From: Flaccisagitta enflata | Taxonomy: Eukaryota; Chaetognatha; Sagittoidea; Aphragmophora | Assembly (NCBI GenBank): GCA_965153355.1 | Contig: OZ231126.1 | Location: 11,470,001 to 11,534,000, forward strand | DNA length: 64,000 nt | Direction: 5' to 3' | Shown: positions 17,197 through 30,408 of the stretch, piece after piece | How positions within the stretch are numbered: position 1 is the first letter of the stretch | Layout: the number at the start of each line of letters is the position of its first letter | Program-made: the position numbers and the translations under genes | Notes under the pieces: generated by a model | What the model saw: the letters and a program-made list of their open reading frames with translations, nothing else | The model's database searches: none | What the model was told of the DNA's origin: nothing

Positions 17197-17395
17197 TGGA
17201 TAAATGGATGGATGGATGGATGGATGGATGGATGGATGGATGGATGGATGGATGGATGGATGGATGGATGGATGGATGGATGGATGGATGGATGGATGGA
17301 TGGATGGATGGATGGATGGATGGATGGTTGGATGGATGGATGGACGGATGGATGGATGGATGAATGGTCGGAAGGATGGATGGTTGGATGGAGGG
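17197..17395. repeat. (GATG)n microsatellite
   Basis: About 200 bp of GGAT repeats, degenerating after 17325. Confidence 0.95.
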
Positions 17396-17619
17396 AAAGT
17401 CGGCTGTTTGGATGGATTAAGCGAGAGGTGTTAATGTCGTTTAGCATTATTACTAGTTTAAAGTTTAAGTAAGATGCATAAAAGGGGATCCTCAATTATA
17501 TCACTAATATCGCTACAGAGCAGTCCCCTCCCAGTCATTGAACACAGCCCCTTCTGTTCCTCAACTTGATCCCGCTCATTCAGGGTTATCTGCTACCTAA
17601 CTACTATTAAGGCCACAAT

Positions 17620-17745
17620 GCAGCACTCTCTTAGTCATTGCTATCGTTACCATGTTTTAATGAACTCAGTCCACAATGCAGTCCTGCTTCAGTCATTGTA
17701 GTCAATACCATGTTTTAATGAACTCAGTCCACAGTGCAGCACTCT
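17620..17745. repeat. Short tandem duplication (~75-bp unit)
   Basis: The block CATGTTTTAATGAACTCAGT and its flanks occur twice, about 58-60 bp apart, within otherwise unremarkable sequence (17400-18090). A (GA)n run follows at 18090-18132. Confidence 0.6.
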
Positions 17746-18089
17746 CGCTTCGCTTAATGAAAGCAGAACCCTCCGTTCCTCGTTTATTAACCACCCCCCC
17801 CCCTCGTCCCCCCCTTCCCGCTTCTTCGTTAGAGTCGGCCAGACAGGTGGTTAAGTGGATAGACAATGGAAAACAAATAAAACCCACCCCACCGAGGGAA
17901 TCTTTTTTGCATTTCTTGTTTCTTTTTTTTCGTAAGTACTATGAAATTCAACTCTGACGGCTCCGATTGTAACAGCTATAATAATAACATTCCATACTAA
18001 AAAGCAGCTTTGCCACGCTTTGAGTTTGATTCAAGTTCTCCGTCGCATTTATGAATTTTCAGTCCGTTGATCTGTGGGTCCATCAGTGT

Positions 18090-18136
<47 letters not shown>

Positions 18137-18446
18137 ATGTACGTGATGTCATATTTTGATGCCATTTGCATATCGTCATAAAAGTTCACGACAGTTGTTA
18201 GAGCCATAACGATTCTCAAATACTCCATTATTTTGTGCTCGCATTAGTATTACAACAAGTTAAAAAAACACTAGAAGATACAATGATTGAAATAAGCAAA
18301 ATAAATCGCTTCAATGATGTGTAGCTGAGTATAGCTTAGCTCCAGTCATGCGATTTATACAGTTGTATAATAATTTCGAGAAAACTTCCTCTTTCAACCT
18401 CACGCTGCGGTTTCCTTCAACATTATCATAGTACTTAATAGTCTAG

Positions 18447-19945
18447 GATTTAAGGAAAAGGACTCGGCATTTTTGAGGCAAGGTGTGAAAATTTGCATAT
18501 GGGGTCAGTTTTTTGTGCCGAACAAGACTAGAATTGGTACACGTCTGATTTTTTAGTGTACCCATTTCAAAAACACGTTTTTTTGCCCAAAAAACACTTT
18601 GAAATGGTGCTGACGCCAAACCAATTGACAGATGACTATAAAATTTTAGGTGAAGAAAAATATGCCTTTTTCCTACTTGCATGCAAAATTTCAGCAAAAT
18701 CGGTTCAGTAGAAGCGAAGATATTGCCGTTTAAAGTCTAGGCCTATTTTCAAAAAAAGGGCTATGTTTCAATTTTGGGGTAAAATTGTGTTTTTTTGAGC
18801 TGGAAGTCTGAAATTGGTTTCATTTGCATATATTACCCTAATTTACTAAAAACAAAAAAAATTGAAAAAATCCCATGTTTTTTCCATTTTATGGCCAAAA
18901 AAACACAAAATTGGGTCTCAAAATTTTGGCCTGATTTTAAAAAAAGGCTAGTGCAAGGAAAGTATGAAAATCATTGACGCCCACTCAGGGAATCTATTGT
19001 CATAAAGTGTACCAACTTATTCCCAAACTTTCAGAGGGGTACATTAACCCAAAAAGACAAAATTTAAATTCAAAGTCTAAAGCAAAAATATGAAAATTTA
19101 GCATTTTTTTACCCTCTTTGATATATGAAAAAATTCAATGTCTGATTAAGAAGCTGAAATTTGGCTCAGATATGCCCCTTACATATAGGGACTTGCATAC
19201 AAAATTTTAGGCAAATTGGTTGAAGCGTTTGGCTGTAGCGTTACCAAATGTCCCTAGGGGTCCAAAAATGCGAAATTTTGAGTCGTTTTTTTAAATTTTT
19301 TTTAAATTGAATTTTGTCTTTTTGGGTTAATGTACCCCTCTGAAAGTTTGGGAATAAGTTGGTACACTTTATGACAATAGATTCCCTGAGTGGGCGTCAA
19401 TGATTTTCATATTTTCCTTGCAATAGCCCTTTCTGAAAATCAGGCCTAAATTTTGAAGGTTGATTTTTTGTTTTTTTGGCCAAAAAATGAAAAAAAAACA
19501 TGGATTTTTTCAATTTTTTTTGTTACTAGGGTAAATTAAGGTAAAATAAATGAGTGAAACCAATTTCAGACTTCTAGCTCAAAAAAAACACAATTTTACC
19601 CCAAAATTGAAACATAGCCCTTTTTTTGAAAATAGGCCTAGACTTTAAACGGCAATATCTTCGCTTCTACAGAACCGATTTTGCTGAAATTTTGCATGCA
19701 AGTAGAAAAAAGGCATATTTTTCTTCACGTAAAATTTTACAGTCATCCATCAATTGGTTTGGCGTCAGCGCCTCTTCAAAGTGTTTTTTTGAAGAAAAAA
19801 CGCGTTTTTAAATGGGTTACACTAAAAAATCAGACGTGTACCCCGTCTTATCTTGTTCAGCACAAAAAACTGACCCTGTATGCAAATTTTCACACTTTGC
19901 CCCAAAAACGCCGAGTTCCTTGTTTTTATTCCTTTAAGAGACGGG
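18447..19945. mobile_element. Fold-back element, ~620-bp arms
   Basis: 18447-19072 is repeated inverted at 19308-19945 (for example GACTCGGCATTTTTGAGGCA against GCCCCAAAAACGCCGAGTTC). The spacer is about 235 bp. Arms differ by scattered substitutions and indels. No transposase frame is present. It fits a fold-back or long-TIR non-autonomous DNA element; I saw no clear target duplication. Confidence 0.75.
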
Positions 19946-20353
19946 ACTATAATTTGAGGGGCGATCCCGGCCATCTAGACGCCGCTGTGGGATTGCCCTT
20001 TCTTGAGCGTGTGGGGCTCTCGGTGGGGAACCTCAGATGAACTAAAGTACGCCAGCATTAGTGAGTCAGGTCAACACTCATGGACCCGCAACGCTTGAAA
20101 TGTGAAGATTCATAATTCTGTTGCATCATGTTGGTCCGTTCCTCCGCATTTTTGTCTGCGCCCTTCTTCCCTTTTCCGATCATCAAAAAATCAGGCGGGG
20201 ATACTCAGCTTTTAGCGGTTATTTTTTTTCACATCAATTGATGCAACATTTTGTCCTCATTTTTGCTGTCTTTTCATCTGTTTTAAACTAATATGATAGA
20301 CATGAAAGAAGGCTTTATGTGACCACGGTCTCTAACGTGACCTTACTTTATTT

Positions 20354-20649
20354 CAGGGGTGTATATTCTTGAGTGGCTTTTGATTTTTTTCCCCCCCTGC
20401 CTTTGATTTTCTTCCCCGCGTCGAGTCGCGTTTTTATATCCATGATTTTCTTCCCCATATAGCAATAAAACTATGTAGTTAAGGTTTGAATAGTGTTAAA
20501 TTGTGTTTTACTAATTGAGTTTCATGATTTGGTACTGTAAAAAGTTATATTTTCCCCAAATTTCCTTTTTTTCTCTTTTTTCCCCCTTAGATTTCCTTCC
20601 CCATCTCCAGACCCGGGGGGGGGGGAAAACTCAAGAATATACAGGCCTG
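20354..20649. mobile_element. 296-bp hAT-type MITE with 8-bp TSD
   Basis: Ends CAGGGGTGTATATTCTTGAG and, inverted, CAGGCCTGTATATTCTTGAG. Flanked by a perfect direct repeat CTTTATTT (20346-20353 and 20650-20657). Eight-base duplications with CAGGG ends are typical of hAT superfamily elements. No ORF, so non-autonomous. Ends resemble those of the 3.2-kb element at 36407-39630. Confidence 0.85.
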
Positions 20650-20714
20650 CTTTATTTTGAAGTCTAACTCACCATTTGACCTTGACTGAACTTCGGATCA
20701 AAGGCAACAGAGAG

Positions 20715-21400
20715 AAATCAAGACAAGTGGGTAAGGAAGGAAAGAGGGGAGGTAGGGAAAGAGGAAGAAATAAAGGGCAAGTGGGTAAGGAAGGAAAGAG
20801 CGGAGGTAGGGAAAGAGGAAGGAATGAAGGGCAAGTGGGTAAGGAAGGAAAGAGCGGAGGTAGGGAAAGAGGTAGGAAGGAAGGGCAGGTGGGTAAGGAA
20901 GGAAAGAGCGGAGATAGGAAAAGGGGAAGGAAGGGCAAGTGGGTAAGGAAGGAAAGAGGGGAGGTAGGGAAAGAGGAAAAAATGAAGGGCAAGTGGGTAG
21001 AGAAGGAAAGAGCGGAGGTAAGGAAAGAGGAAGGAAGGAAGGGCATGTGGGTAAGGAAGGAAAGAGCGGAGATAGGGAAAGGGGAAGGAAGGGCAAATGG
21101 GTAAGGAAGGAAAGAGGGGAGGTAGGGAAAGAGGAAGGAATGAAGGGCAAGTGGGTAAGGGAGGAAAGAGCGGAAAGAGCGGAGGTAGGGAAAGAGGAAG
21201 GAAGGAAGGGCAAGTGGGTAAGGAAGGTAAGAGCGGAGATAGGGAAAGTGGCAGGAAGTAAGGGCAAGGGGAAGGAAAGAGCGGGGGTAAGAAAAGAGGA
21301 ATCAATGAAGGGCAAGTGGGTAAGGAAGAAAAGAGCGGAGGTAAGAAAAAGGAAGGAAGGAAGGGAAAGTGGATAAAGAAGGAAAAAATGGAAGGTAGAT
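20715..21400. repeat. ~54-bp minisatellite
   Basis: About twelve copies of a purine-rich unit containing GGCAAGTGGGTAAGGAAGGA and AGAGCGGAGGTAGGGAAAG. From 21400 to 21780 it decays into irregular GGAA/GAAG repeats. Confidence 0.9.
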
Positions 21401-21800
21401 AGACAAGGAGGAAGGAAGGAATGAAACAGGGAGGTGGGAAGAAATAAAATGAAAGAGGGGATGTTTGACGTAGATGGAAAGGAAGGAATGAGGGAAGGAA
21501 GGAAGGAAGAATAGAAAGTCGAGAGGAAGGAATGAAAGAAGGAAGGAAGGAAGGAAGGAAGGAAGGAAGAAGGAAAGGAGGAAACGATGGAATGAGGCCA
21601 TGAGGCAATAATGAAAGGAGGGAAGAAAGGAAAGAGGAAGGAAGGAAGAATGGAAGGCAGGAATGAGGAGAGGAAGAGAGGAAGGAAAGAAGGTAGGAAA
21701 GAAGGAAGGTAGGTAGGAAAAACGTTGGAAGGAAGGAAGAAAAGAAGGAAGAAAGGAAAAGAAGAAAGGAAGGATTGTGGGAAGCAAGGTAGGAAAGAAA

Positions 21801-22317
21801 CAAGTCATCCAAGGATTGCACATGGTCAGCGGTACCCGATGCCCTGCTTGGAGTGATCAGCTGAAGTTGAGTGAGAGCAGGGCAGCGGCCCCAAAGGACC
21901 GATGTCCTGTAGGACACAGGGGTAAATTTCATTATGTCCTGAGAAGGCAAATTTCAGGCCTTTTGGACAATTTTTCCATGATATTCAATGGGAGTTTTCA
22001 TTTTTTTTACAATTTTTTATCTATAATCCATGTTATTCAATGAGAATTTCTTTTTTTTTTTTTTTTTTTTATCAATCTTCGATGTTATTCAATAGGAATT
22101 TTGCATTTCTTGAATTTTTTATCAATTTTCCATGTTATTCGATAGGAAATTTATATTTTTCTATTTTTTGGTAAATTTTCCATATTATTCAATGGGAATT
22201 TGAGAATTGAGAAACTTGGGGGGACGTACGGATGGACAGACGGACGTACGTACGGACGGACGTAAGGAAATTCACCCCTGTGTCCTACAGGACATCGGCC
22301 CTTTGGGGCCGCTGCCC
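21801..22317 (+). mobile_element. Family-A element with ATTCAATGGGAATTT core
   Basis: Head block (CATGGTCAGCGGTACCCGAT, 21823 onward) then GGGCAGCGGCCCCAAAGGAC (21880) and, at the other end, its complement finishing GGGGCCGCTGCCC at 22317, followed by A5. The core has repeated ATTCAATGGGAATTT units and a short (GGAC)n run. 22318-22480 shows nothing recognisable. Confidence 0.75.
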
Positions 22318-22480
22318 AAAAAGGAAGAGAGGAAGGCAGGAAGGATGGAGAGACGGAAGTGAGGAAATGAGAAAAAATGAATAGGGAAGAAATTGGGTAT
22401 GATAGGGACAGAGTGTTTAAGATAGATTAACTGAGAAACGACAGATAGCAATGGAGAGTCGTTATGATTAAGAAAGGAAA

Positions 22481-22789
22481 CAAGTCATCCAAGGATCGCA
22501 TATGGCCAGTGGTACCCGATACCCTGCCTGGAGTGATTGGCTGAAGAAGTAGAGTGAGAGCAGGGCAGCGGCCCCAAAGGGCCGATGTCCTTAAGGACAC
22601 AGGGGTGAATTTCCATATGTCCTGAGAGGGCATATTTGAGGCCTTAGTAGCAATTTTCCATGATATTCAATGGGAATTTTGCATTTTTTTCAATTTTTTG
22701 TCAATTTGCCATGTTATTCAATGGGAATTTTACATTTTTCTTAGTTTTCATCAATTTTCCATGCTATTCAATGGGATACATGCATTTTT
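22481..22789 (+). mobile_element. Partial family-A element (head and left TIR)
   Basis: Same head as 21801-21879 with few changes, left inverted end at 22563, and the same ATTCAATGGGAATTT core. It lacks its own right end and meets the next copy at 22790. Confidence 0.7.
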
Positions 22790-22998
22790 GGGCAGCGGCC
22801 CCGAAGGGGACGAAGTCCTGTAGAACACAGGGGGACTTTTGTTCCTGTCCTCCGTCCTTCCATGCGTTCGTCCCTCCCAGTACCTCTTTGGTGGCCCAAA
22901 TTCACCCTCTCAGGCCTGAAATCTGCCCTCTCAGGCCTTGAATCTGCCCTCTTCAACCTCCTTAATCTGCCCCCAGGCTCTGAAATCTGCCCTCTGTA
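22790..22998 (-). mobile_element. Truncated family-A element, AGGCCTGAAATCTGCC core
   Basis: One inverted end (GGGCAGCGGCCCCGAAGGGG) followed by GAAGTCCTGTAGAACACAGG and about four units of TCTCAGGCCTGAAATCTGCC. Core type matches the element at 60990-61608. Confidence 0.65.
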
Positions 22999-23072
22999 CT
23001 AACCCAGTATGAGTAATATCAGTCTTTGAATAAAGAGTACCTATGTGAAATTCTTTCTAAAAAATTACTCAC

Positions 23073-24698
23073 CGAAATTTTCTGTGGGCTCGCTGTCTTG
23101 GTCGTGGTAGTTGGTGAAAATAGTTTGAACAAATGCAATGAGATCCTTGACCGCTGCGTCCTCCAGCGCTTGAGAAGAAATTTTGTAAGGCTTCAGCTTG
23201 ATTTCAAGTTGATACCCGCTGCCGTGTGTGTCCTTGATATGTTGCGATGACCCAATGCATCTCATCGATCCTTGTATCATGATGGCTATTCTAGAACATA
23301 ACGCGTCAGCTTCTTCCATGGAATGGGTCGTCAATATGGCACCTCGTGACGAGCCTTTGAACATGGAAATGATCGTATCCCAAAGAAACCGTTTTGACCC
23401 TGGATCCATGCCTGTACTGGGCTCATCCATCAGCACAACCTCGGGCAGTCCCAGAAGTGAAATGGCAAAGCAAAGCTTTCTTTTGGTGCCACCTGAGATG
23501 TTTTTGCAGGGTTTGTCAGCGTGTTCCTTGATCTTCAGACTTGTCATCAGGTAATCGATGATGGCGTCCATGTTTTGCTTCCCTTCTATTCCTCTCACAG
23601 AGGCGTAAAGAATCAGATGCGTCCTTAAGGTCAGGTCATCGTACAACGGATTATGTTGAGGACAATAGCCTGTGAGCTGAAAAGCTCTAGACTGGGCGGA
23701 AACTATGTCATTCCCACCCACGAAGATTTCTCCACTGTCCAAGGAGCAATCTGCCGTGATGATGTTCATTGTCGTGCTCTTGCCAGCGCCATTCGGTCCA
23801 AGCAGACCGAGAATCTCACCCTTGTTCACCATGAAATTCAATTTCTTCACTGCGCATTTCGGTTTTGCTGACTTTTTGAAGCAGCTTGTCTGGTAGAATG
23901 TTTTGTGGAGGTCTTTGACCAAAACAGTCGCTTCGGAAATTTTCGTCTTGTCATCGTAGACATCTGCGACCAAGTCTTCTTCCGACTGAACATCATCATC
24001 GACAGGTGATGCTGTCATTTTATCGGGAGATTGAAATCCAACATTCAAGGCGCCATTTTTGCCTGTGGCTTTCTTCGGTTTCCTGCATGGAATGTATCCA
24101 TTGGATTTCCAACTATCCAAAAATGGCAAAAGGAGGATCATGACGATAATCCAGACTATCATCATGGTGAATGAAATCGCGATGCTGTTATCATTCAATA
24201 GATCAGACATTGTTACTTGCACTTCTTCACTTTCCACAATATCAGTGCTACTACTGAATTGTATCAGAAAGTACATCAGCCCGAACATGTTGTATGTTGG
24301 GAATATGATGGAAAATACATTGTGCAACGTTTTTGCTAAATCCGGCTGGCTGGCATTCAAACTTTGAATGACTTGAAATGGAATGAAGGATGCCACAATC
24401 AGGATACCCGGCATCTGTGTTTGGCACTTCTCAACGTTGTCGAACACAAAAGAAGTTACGTATCCCAATAGTATCAGGAGTGGGAGGTACAATATGTAAG
24501 ACAGAACAAAAAGGTTATAATAGCTTCCATCTCCCATAATTGGAACATCAAACGCTTTGACAACAATGAAGGCAACAATCATGATGACACTAGCACATAG
24601 AAAATCCCATGTAAATACAGCTGACCAATACGTTTTGACTCCGACGCCCATAATTCTCAGTTGATTTCGCGTTTTAAAGAATCTATCCTTGACCATGT
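23073..24698 (-). CDS. ABC transporter, ABCA subfamily: TMD2-NBD2 exon
   Basis: A 1,626-nt internal exon between acceptor CCTGCTACAG and donor TTCG|GTGAGT, coding about 542 residues. ABCA proteins are full transporters that move lipids across membranes. The first half has hydrophobic segments around codons 40-60, 70-97, 105-125, 135-157 and 183-203, the second membrane domain. An Asp/Glu-rich linker follows. The nucleotide-binding domain has Walker A GPNGAGKST (codons 310-318), Q-loop YCPQHNPLYDDLT, signature ISGGTKRK (410-417), Walker B VVLMDEPSTGMDP (430-442) and the H-loop His in LTTHSMEEAD. GGTKRKL and the long LTTHSMEEADALC are ABCA hallmarks. All catalytic residues are present, so it looks functional. 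Preceding exons (TMD1/NBD1) and the short C-terminal exon were not found in the window; the upstream intron appears to hold the repeats and large element to 35 kb. Confidence 0.93.
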
Positions 24699-24997
24699 CT
24701 GTAGCAGGAAAACCATGTGTGTACACAAGAAAAAAACAGGAAATTAGTTTTTGACATGATTTTATTTTTGAATTTCTACTTACATCCCTGTTGGTCTAAA
24801 AATGTGTTCTGCTGTCTACCATTTATCATTTTTCCTTATCTAAAGTATGAAAAATAATTCTTTTGTTGTGTTTCTCAATGCCCTCCACTAAATAGCTTAT
24901 AGATTCCCGCTGTTTTGTTAATTGTCTTCTTCTTTTCTCATTTGCACTTTGTGCTACATGTTACACATGTGAATAAACTGGATATACTATACGAATT

Positions 24998-25386
24998 TAA
25001 AAAAAAGACGCACCTTTGTATTTGGTGATAAAACTGACTTAAAAAGTACTAAAAAAATTTTACAGCAAAAGTGATTTTGAAGATTTTCGAATTCTTTCAT
25101 TCTAGACCAATCCCAGATCTGTATCTTTAACGGTTTAGGAGCTAGAGCTCTTTAAAGTGAGACACCATTTTTCTGAATTGCATCTTTTTCAAAGGGACTG
25201 CAAAAACAAATTTGGTAACATTTTTACTCAAACTAATGCCATTTCCAAACGAAAAAAGATAGAGATACCAGATTGGCGCCAAATGAAAGAGTTTTTCAAG
25301 GGCTTCAAAATCGTCTAAGATTTTAGTTAGTTTTTTTGATTTTCAATGGTGCAATCAATCATTCAAAAGTGCGTCTTTTTTTTTAA
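24998..25386. mobile_element. TIR MITE in ABCA intron
   Basis: Ends TTTAAAAAAAAGACGCACCT and, inverted, AAAAAAAAAGACGCACTTTT, flanked by similar AT-rich sequence (TA or TATA target possible). About 390 bp, no ORF. 24780-24997 shows nothing recognisable. Confidence 0.6.
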
Positions 25387-25536
25387 TCTATATAGTAACA
25401 ACTTATCATTTCCATAGATGAGATGGCTAGTACAAGATCTTTTTGGCACCCTGTTATTTCTGAATGATTAACCATTTCTGTGTGTGTGTGTTTGTGTTGT
25501 TTTTTTTTCGGTATTTTCCAATTTAAAGTGTTGATA

Positions 25537-25848
25537 GGTCGCTTGGTGGTATCATAGTAATGCCAAATTGAACTTGCAGTAGAGTCGCTTTCCTTATATC
25601 TGTTATAAATTTGGAGAAATCTATTTCTGAGATCGTTTTTATTCCAATGGAAAACAATGTTAGATGAAAACTGGAAAATTGAAAAAAATTCAAATTTGTG
25701 AAATGAGACTTGACATTTGTAAGTGATTAAAAGGAAACCAGTCGGTGGTTGTTTTACTCAGACTGAATTTGTCCATGGTATGAGCATGTGCTAGTTATTC
25801 AACCTCCTTTGTCTAATTTTCTACTGTTATCTGACTGAAAAAAATTGA

Positions 25849-25905
<57 letters not shown>

Positions 25906-26315
25906 ACTTTCTACCCTCTTTCTCCATTCACGTTTTTTTTTTCATAGCCTCTCCTCGACCTCTCCCTTTCTTATCCTTCTTCCTAATCCCATTCTGTATA
26001 GGCAGTCGCTTTGTGGTATCATAGTAATGCCATATTGAACTTGCAGTAGAGTCGCTTTCCTTATATCTGTTATCAATTTGGAGAAATCTATTTCTGAGAT
26101 CGTTTTTATTCCAATGGAAAACAATATTAGATGAAAACTGGAAAATTGAAAAAATTTCAAATTTGAGAAATGAGACTTGACATTTGTAAGTGATTAAAAG
26201 GAAACCAGTCGGTGGTTGTTTTACTCAGACTGAATTCGTCCATGAAATGAGCATGTGCTAGTCATTCAACCTCCTTTGTCTAATCTTCTACTGTTATCTG
26301 ACTGAAAAAAATTGA

Positions 26316-26350
<35 letters not shown>

Positions 26351-26428
26351 ACTTTCTACCCTCTTTCTCCATTCACGTTTTTCTTTTCATTGCCTCTCCT
26401 CGACCTCTCCCTTTCTTATCCTTCTTCC
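25537..26428. repeat. Tandem duplication, ~467-bp unit
   Basis: The block from GGTATCATAGTAATGCC through AACTTGCAGTAGAGTCG, GAAACCAGTCGGTGGTTG, a (CT)n run and the tail CCATTCACGTTTTT occurs twice in direct orientation, differing mainly in CT length. The start of a third unit appears at 35117-35150, after the 8.7-kb insertion. Confidence 0.85.
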
Positions 26429-26634
26429 GGGAAAATCTCGTTATTCAGATTTTTCTAAGTCGCGTTACTTAGAATTTTCTCATAACTCAGATTCTATGTT
26501 ATGAGAATTTGACAATTTTGTTATTTCTCATAACTCAGATTGTCTGTTTTTCTATCTTTTTCTCATAACTTAGATTTTTCTCTAAATTCAGTGTTTTTGT
26601 AGCTCTTTGTCTCTCTTCTTCTCTCTTTTCTTTT

Positions 26635-26643
26635 TTCTCTCTC

Positions 26644-26684
<41 letters not shown>

Positions 26685-26735
26685 CTCTCTCACTCTCTCA
26701 CTCTCTCTCTCTCTCTCTTACTCTCTTCCTTTCTC
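26635..26735. repeat. (CT)n microsatellite
   Basis: Interrupted CT run, the inverted counterpart of the (GA)n run at 34818-34947. Confidence 0.9.
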
Positions 26736-26763
26736 TTACTCTTTTTTTCTTCCCCCATGTTTG

Positions 26764-26907
<144 letters not shown>

Positions 26908-29900
26908 TCCCTCACATGCATATCTTCAGCTAGCATGTAAAAAAAAATCTTTGAGGGTGGCAAAAAAGGATTTCTATGTAAAATTGCATCAGGAATCCAT
27001 TTTGATAAGCTTAGCCCTACGAGGCTCTAGAAACGCACCAAAAAACAGCCAAAACAGCTCATTTCGTTATTTTTGCTGAAAATTTTTTGCTTAACGCAGA
27101 CCAACCCCAAATTTTTTTGGTGGTAATACTTGATGTAAGATTGAAAAAAGATCAATACGGTAAGTGATGGTTGGGGTTTCCAAAAGGCCCAAAAGGTCCG
27201 TAAACATAAAATATCACTTTTTTGTTCATTATGCTGTCTAAAAATGCTTTTTAGATTCCTACAAAATTTGAAATGGAACTTTATTTTATGCAATGTTTTC
27301 CTGCAAAGTTTTGTGGCTACTTTGAACAGCTTCATGTTGAATATATAAAACAAAATTTGACCAAAAACTAATTTTTGAGTTTTCTTACATGAAACACTAT
27401 TTCATGTCCCTGAATCCAATTTTTTTTTGAAAATGGTTAGTCATACATCTGGGAGATCCTAGAAAAATTTCAGCAGATATTTCCAAAAATGGCCAGCAGC
27501 ACGTGTTCAAAATGACCTGGTAAACAAAACACACTTGTAACTTCAAGGCTGTAGAACTGAAAAATCATACTAAAAGTACCTGGAAAATAGACATATTAAA
27601 AGAAAATGCATGGGGAATCCATTACTGGTGGTTTGGGGGCTCTACAAGGGGGCCCCTGAACATCCCCCCCAAAAAGCCTAAAATGACTTATTTTTGTAGT
27701 AAAAATTTCTTGTTCAAAGAGACCTAATCCTTCCAAATTTTTTTGGGCTAAACTTCTTGATGTAAGAGACTCATGGAAAGAGAATCATGACGGTAGGTGA
27801 TGGTTGGGTACTTCTAAAAGGCCTAAAGTGCCCAGAAAACATAAGATATCATTTTTTTGTTCACTGCACGTCCAAAACGCTTACCTTAAAAATTTGAAAT
27901 TAAATTCTCATTTCATGTAAATAGCTTCCTGCAAAATTTTTGGTCACTTTTGAACAGCTTCATGTGTAAATTATACCAACAAAATTACTTCCAAAAGGCC
28001 CCTAAAACCATTACTCTTGGGTCTGATATAGCAATATAAACTATACAGACACAAAACAATCAAACTCTGCTTAAAAAGAAAATGGTATTTTGTTTGCTAA
28101 GTGTTGAATCAAAATGCTTTGTACCAAAGGCCTCGGCAAACATGTGGTCCAGGCTGAGTCATACCGGTGCTGTAAAGTTGATCATCTTTCTGTTAACCGT
28201 CTACATGCAGTGAACAAATCTGCCTTTTAACACCGGCTTGAACAAATGGTACCACCCTACAGAGGTGTGTGGGGTACTTTAGGATTTCATTTTTCATGAA
28301 ATACTCCAATGAAGGAACCAAAAATTAACAGTGAGCTTTTTGCATTAAATGCAAAGTTCTATTTCAATTTTTTGAAGAAATCCAAGCATTTTTAAAGCAC
28401 AATAAATAAAAAATTTGTATCATTGTTTTATCACCTGTTTTTGGGCCTTTCAGGTATCCCAAATATCACCTACTATCATGATTCTTTTTTTTCACTTCTT
28501 TCATCAATAGTATTCTACTCTTGAATTTTAGAAGTAGGAGTCTCTATTTGATAAATTTTTTTTTACCAAATATAAATAAAAACAAGGCTATTTATGGAAA
28601 GTCTTTTTTTTCGTGCGTTTCTAGGGGCCCCCTTATAGGACCCTTAAACCATCTGAAATAGATTCACCATGCATTTTTAAATATATTTAACTTTTTTCCA
28701 GTTACTCTTTGTAGAATTTTTCATGCAAACAGCCTCTTTACTTTTTTCATTAACCAGGTCATTTTAAACAGCACTAGCATTTTCTAAAAATATCTGCTTA
28801 AATTTTTCTGGGACCTTACAGCGGGAACACATACTCAAGAATTTCCACTATCCCACGAGGGAGTGAGCGAAGCAAGTGAGCGAGCCTGTGAATGGAGCGT
28901 GCGAGACATAGATAATTTATGATGACTCAAATTGACTTAAAATGACTTAAGATGACTGAAAATAACTTAAAAAGACATAAAATGATGATAAATGACTTAT
29001 ACGACTAAATTGACCAAATTGACATAAGTGACTTGATATAATGTAAAATGACTCAAAATGACTTACAATGACTTACGATAACTTAGAATGACTCAGAATG
29101 ACTAAAAATGACTTAGAAATGACTAAGAATAACTAAAAGTAATAAAAAGAATGTTGACCAACCGACTGACGGACGGACAGAGGGACGGACAAAGGTGTAG
29201 TGTCGCGTGCACGCCATAAAAATTGATTCCATGACCTTGAAAGAGTGTCTACATGTGAGAAAACTAAAAAATTGACTTATTTTGTGAAGAATTTTGTTTT
29301 TTTGAGTATAATGTTACCATGAATCTGTTCAAAAGCTTTATACATAAAATGAGAATCTCCATTTCAAATTTTTTTGGAATCCAAGCATTTTTGGACGCGC
29401 AGTGAATAAAAAAATGATATCTTTATGTTTTACGGCCCCTATCGGTTTTGAGGTATCCCAACCATCATCTACCATCATGATTCTCTTCCATCAGTCTCTT
29501 ACATCAAGAAGTATAGCCCAAACAATTTGGAAAGATTGGGTCTCTTTAAACAAGACACTTCTCAAAAATAGCCAAAAGAGGCCATTTTTAGCTTTTTTTT
29601 TTGGGTGTGTTTCCAGGCCCCCTTGTAGAGCCCCAAACCACCAGTAATGAATTCCCCATGCATTTTCTTTTAATTTGTCTATTTTTGTACTTTTAGTATA
29701 ATTTTTCAGTTCTACAGCCTTGAAGTTACAAAATTGTGTTTTTTTCATTTACCAGGTCATTTTGAACCGTAATAACTCGGCCATTTTTTGGAAATATCTG
29801 CTGAAATTTTTTCTGGGATCTCCAAGATGCATGACTAACCATTTTCAAAAATTGGATTCAGGACCTTGAAATAGTGTTTGTAAGAATACTCAAAATTGGT

Positions 29901-30408
29901 TTTTTTGGCCAAATTTTGTTTTTGAGCATAATTTCAACATGAAGCTGTTCAATAGTGGCCACAAAACTTTGCAGGAAGATTGTTGCATAAAATGAGAAGT
30001 TCCATTTCAAATTTTGTAGGAATCCAAGCATTTTAGACGCGCAATGAATAAAAAAGTGATATTTCTATGTTTTACGGGCCCTTTTTGGGCCTTTTTAGGT
30101 ACCCCAACCATCACTTACCATCATGATCAATTTTTTTTTCAGTCTCTTACATTAAGAAGTATTACCACCAAAAAAATTTGGGGGTTGGGGTCTCCTAAAG
30201 CAAAAAATTTTCAACAAAAATAGCCAAAATAGGCCATTTTTGGCTGTTTTTTTTGGTGCGTTTCTAGGGGCCCCCTCGTAGGGCCCTAAAAACATCAAAA
30301 ATGGAATCCTGATGCAATTTTACTTAGAAATCACTTTTTTTTTGCCACCCTCAACGATTTTTTTTTCTTTCAAGAAATAACGCAGCTAGCTGAAGATATG
30401 CATGTGAG

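Noticed and set aside
20718-21950. 410-codon Ser/Phe/Pro-rich open frame on the minus strand
   Set aside because: Entirely within the 54-bp purine-rich minisatellite and GGAA repeats, with no domain.
25942-26160. Minus-strand GITMIPQSDCLY, resembling an ABC Q-loop, near the ABCA exon
   Set aside because: Surrounding residues do not match a nucleotide-binding domain, the segment is part of a tandem repeat, and no usable donor follows.
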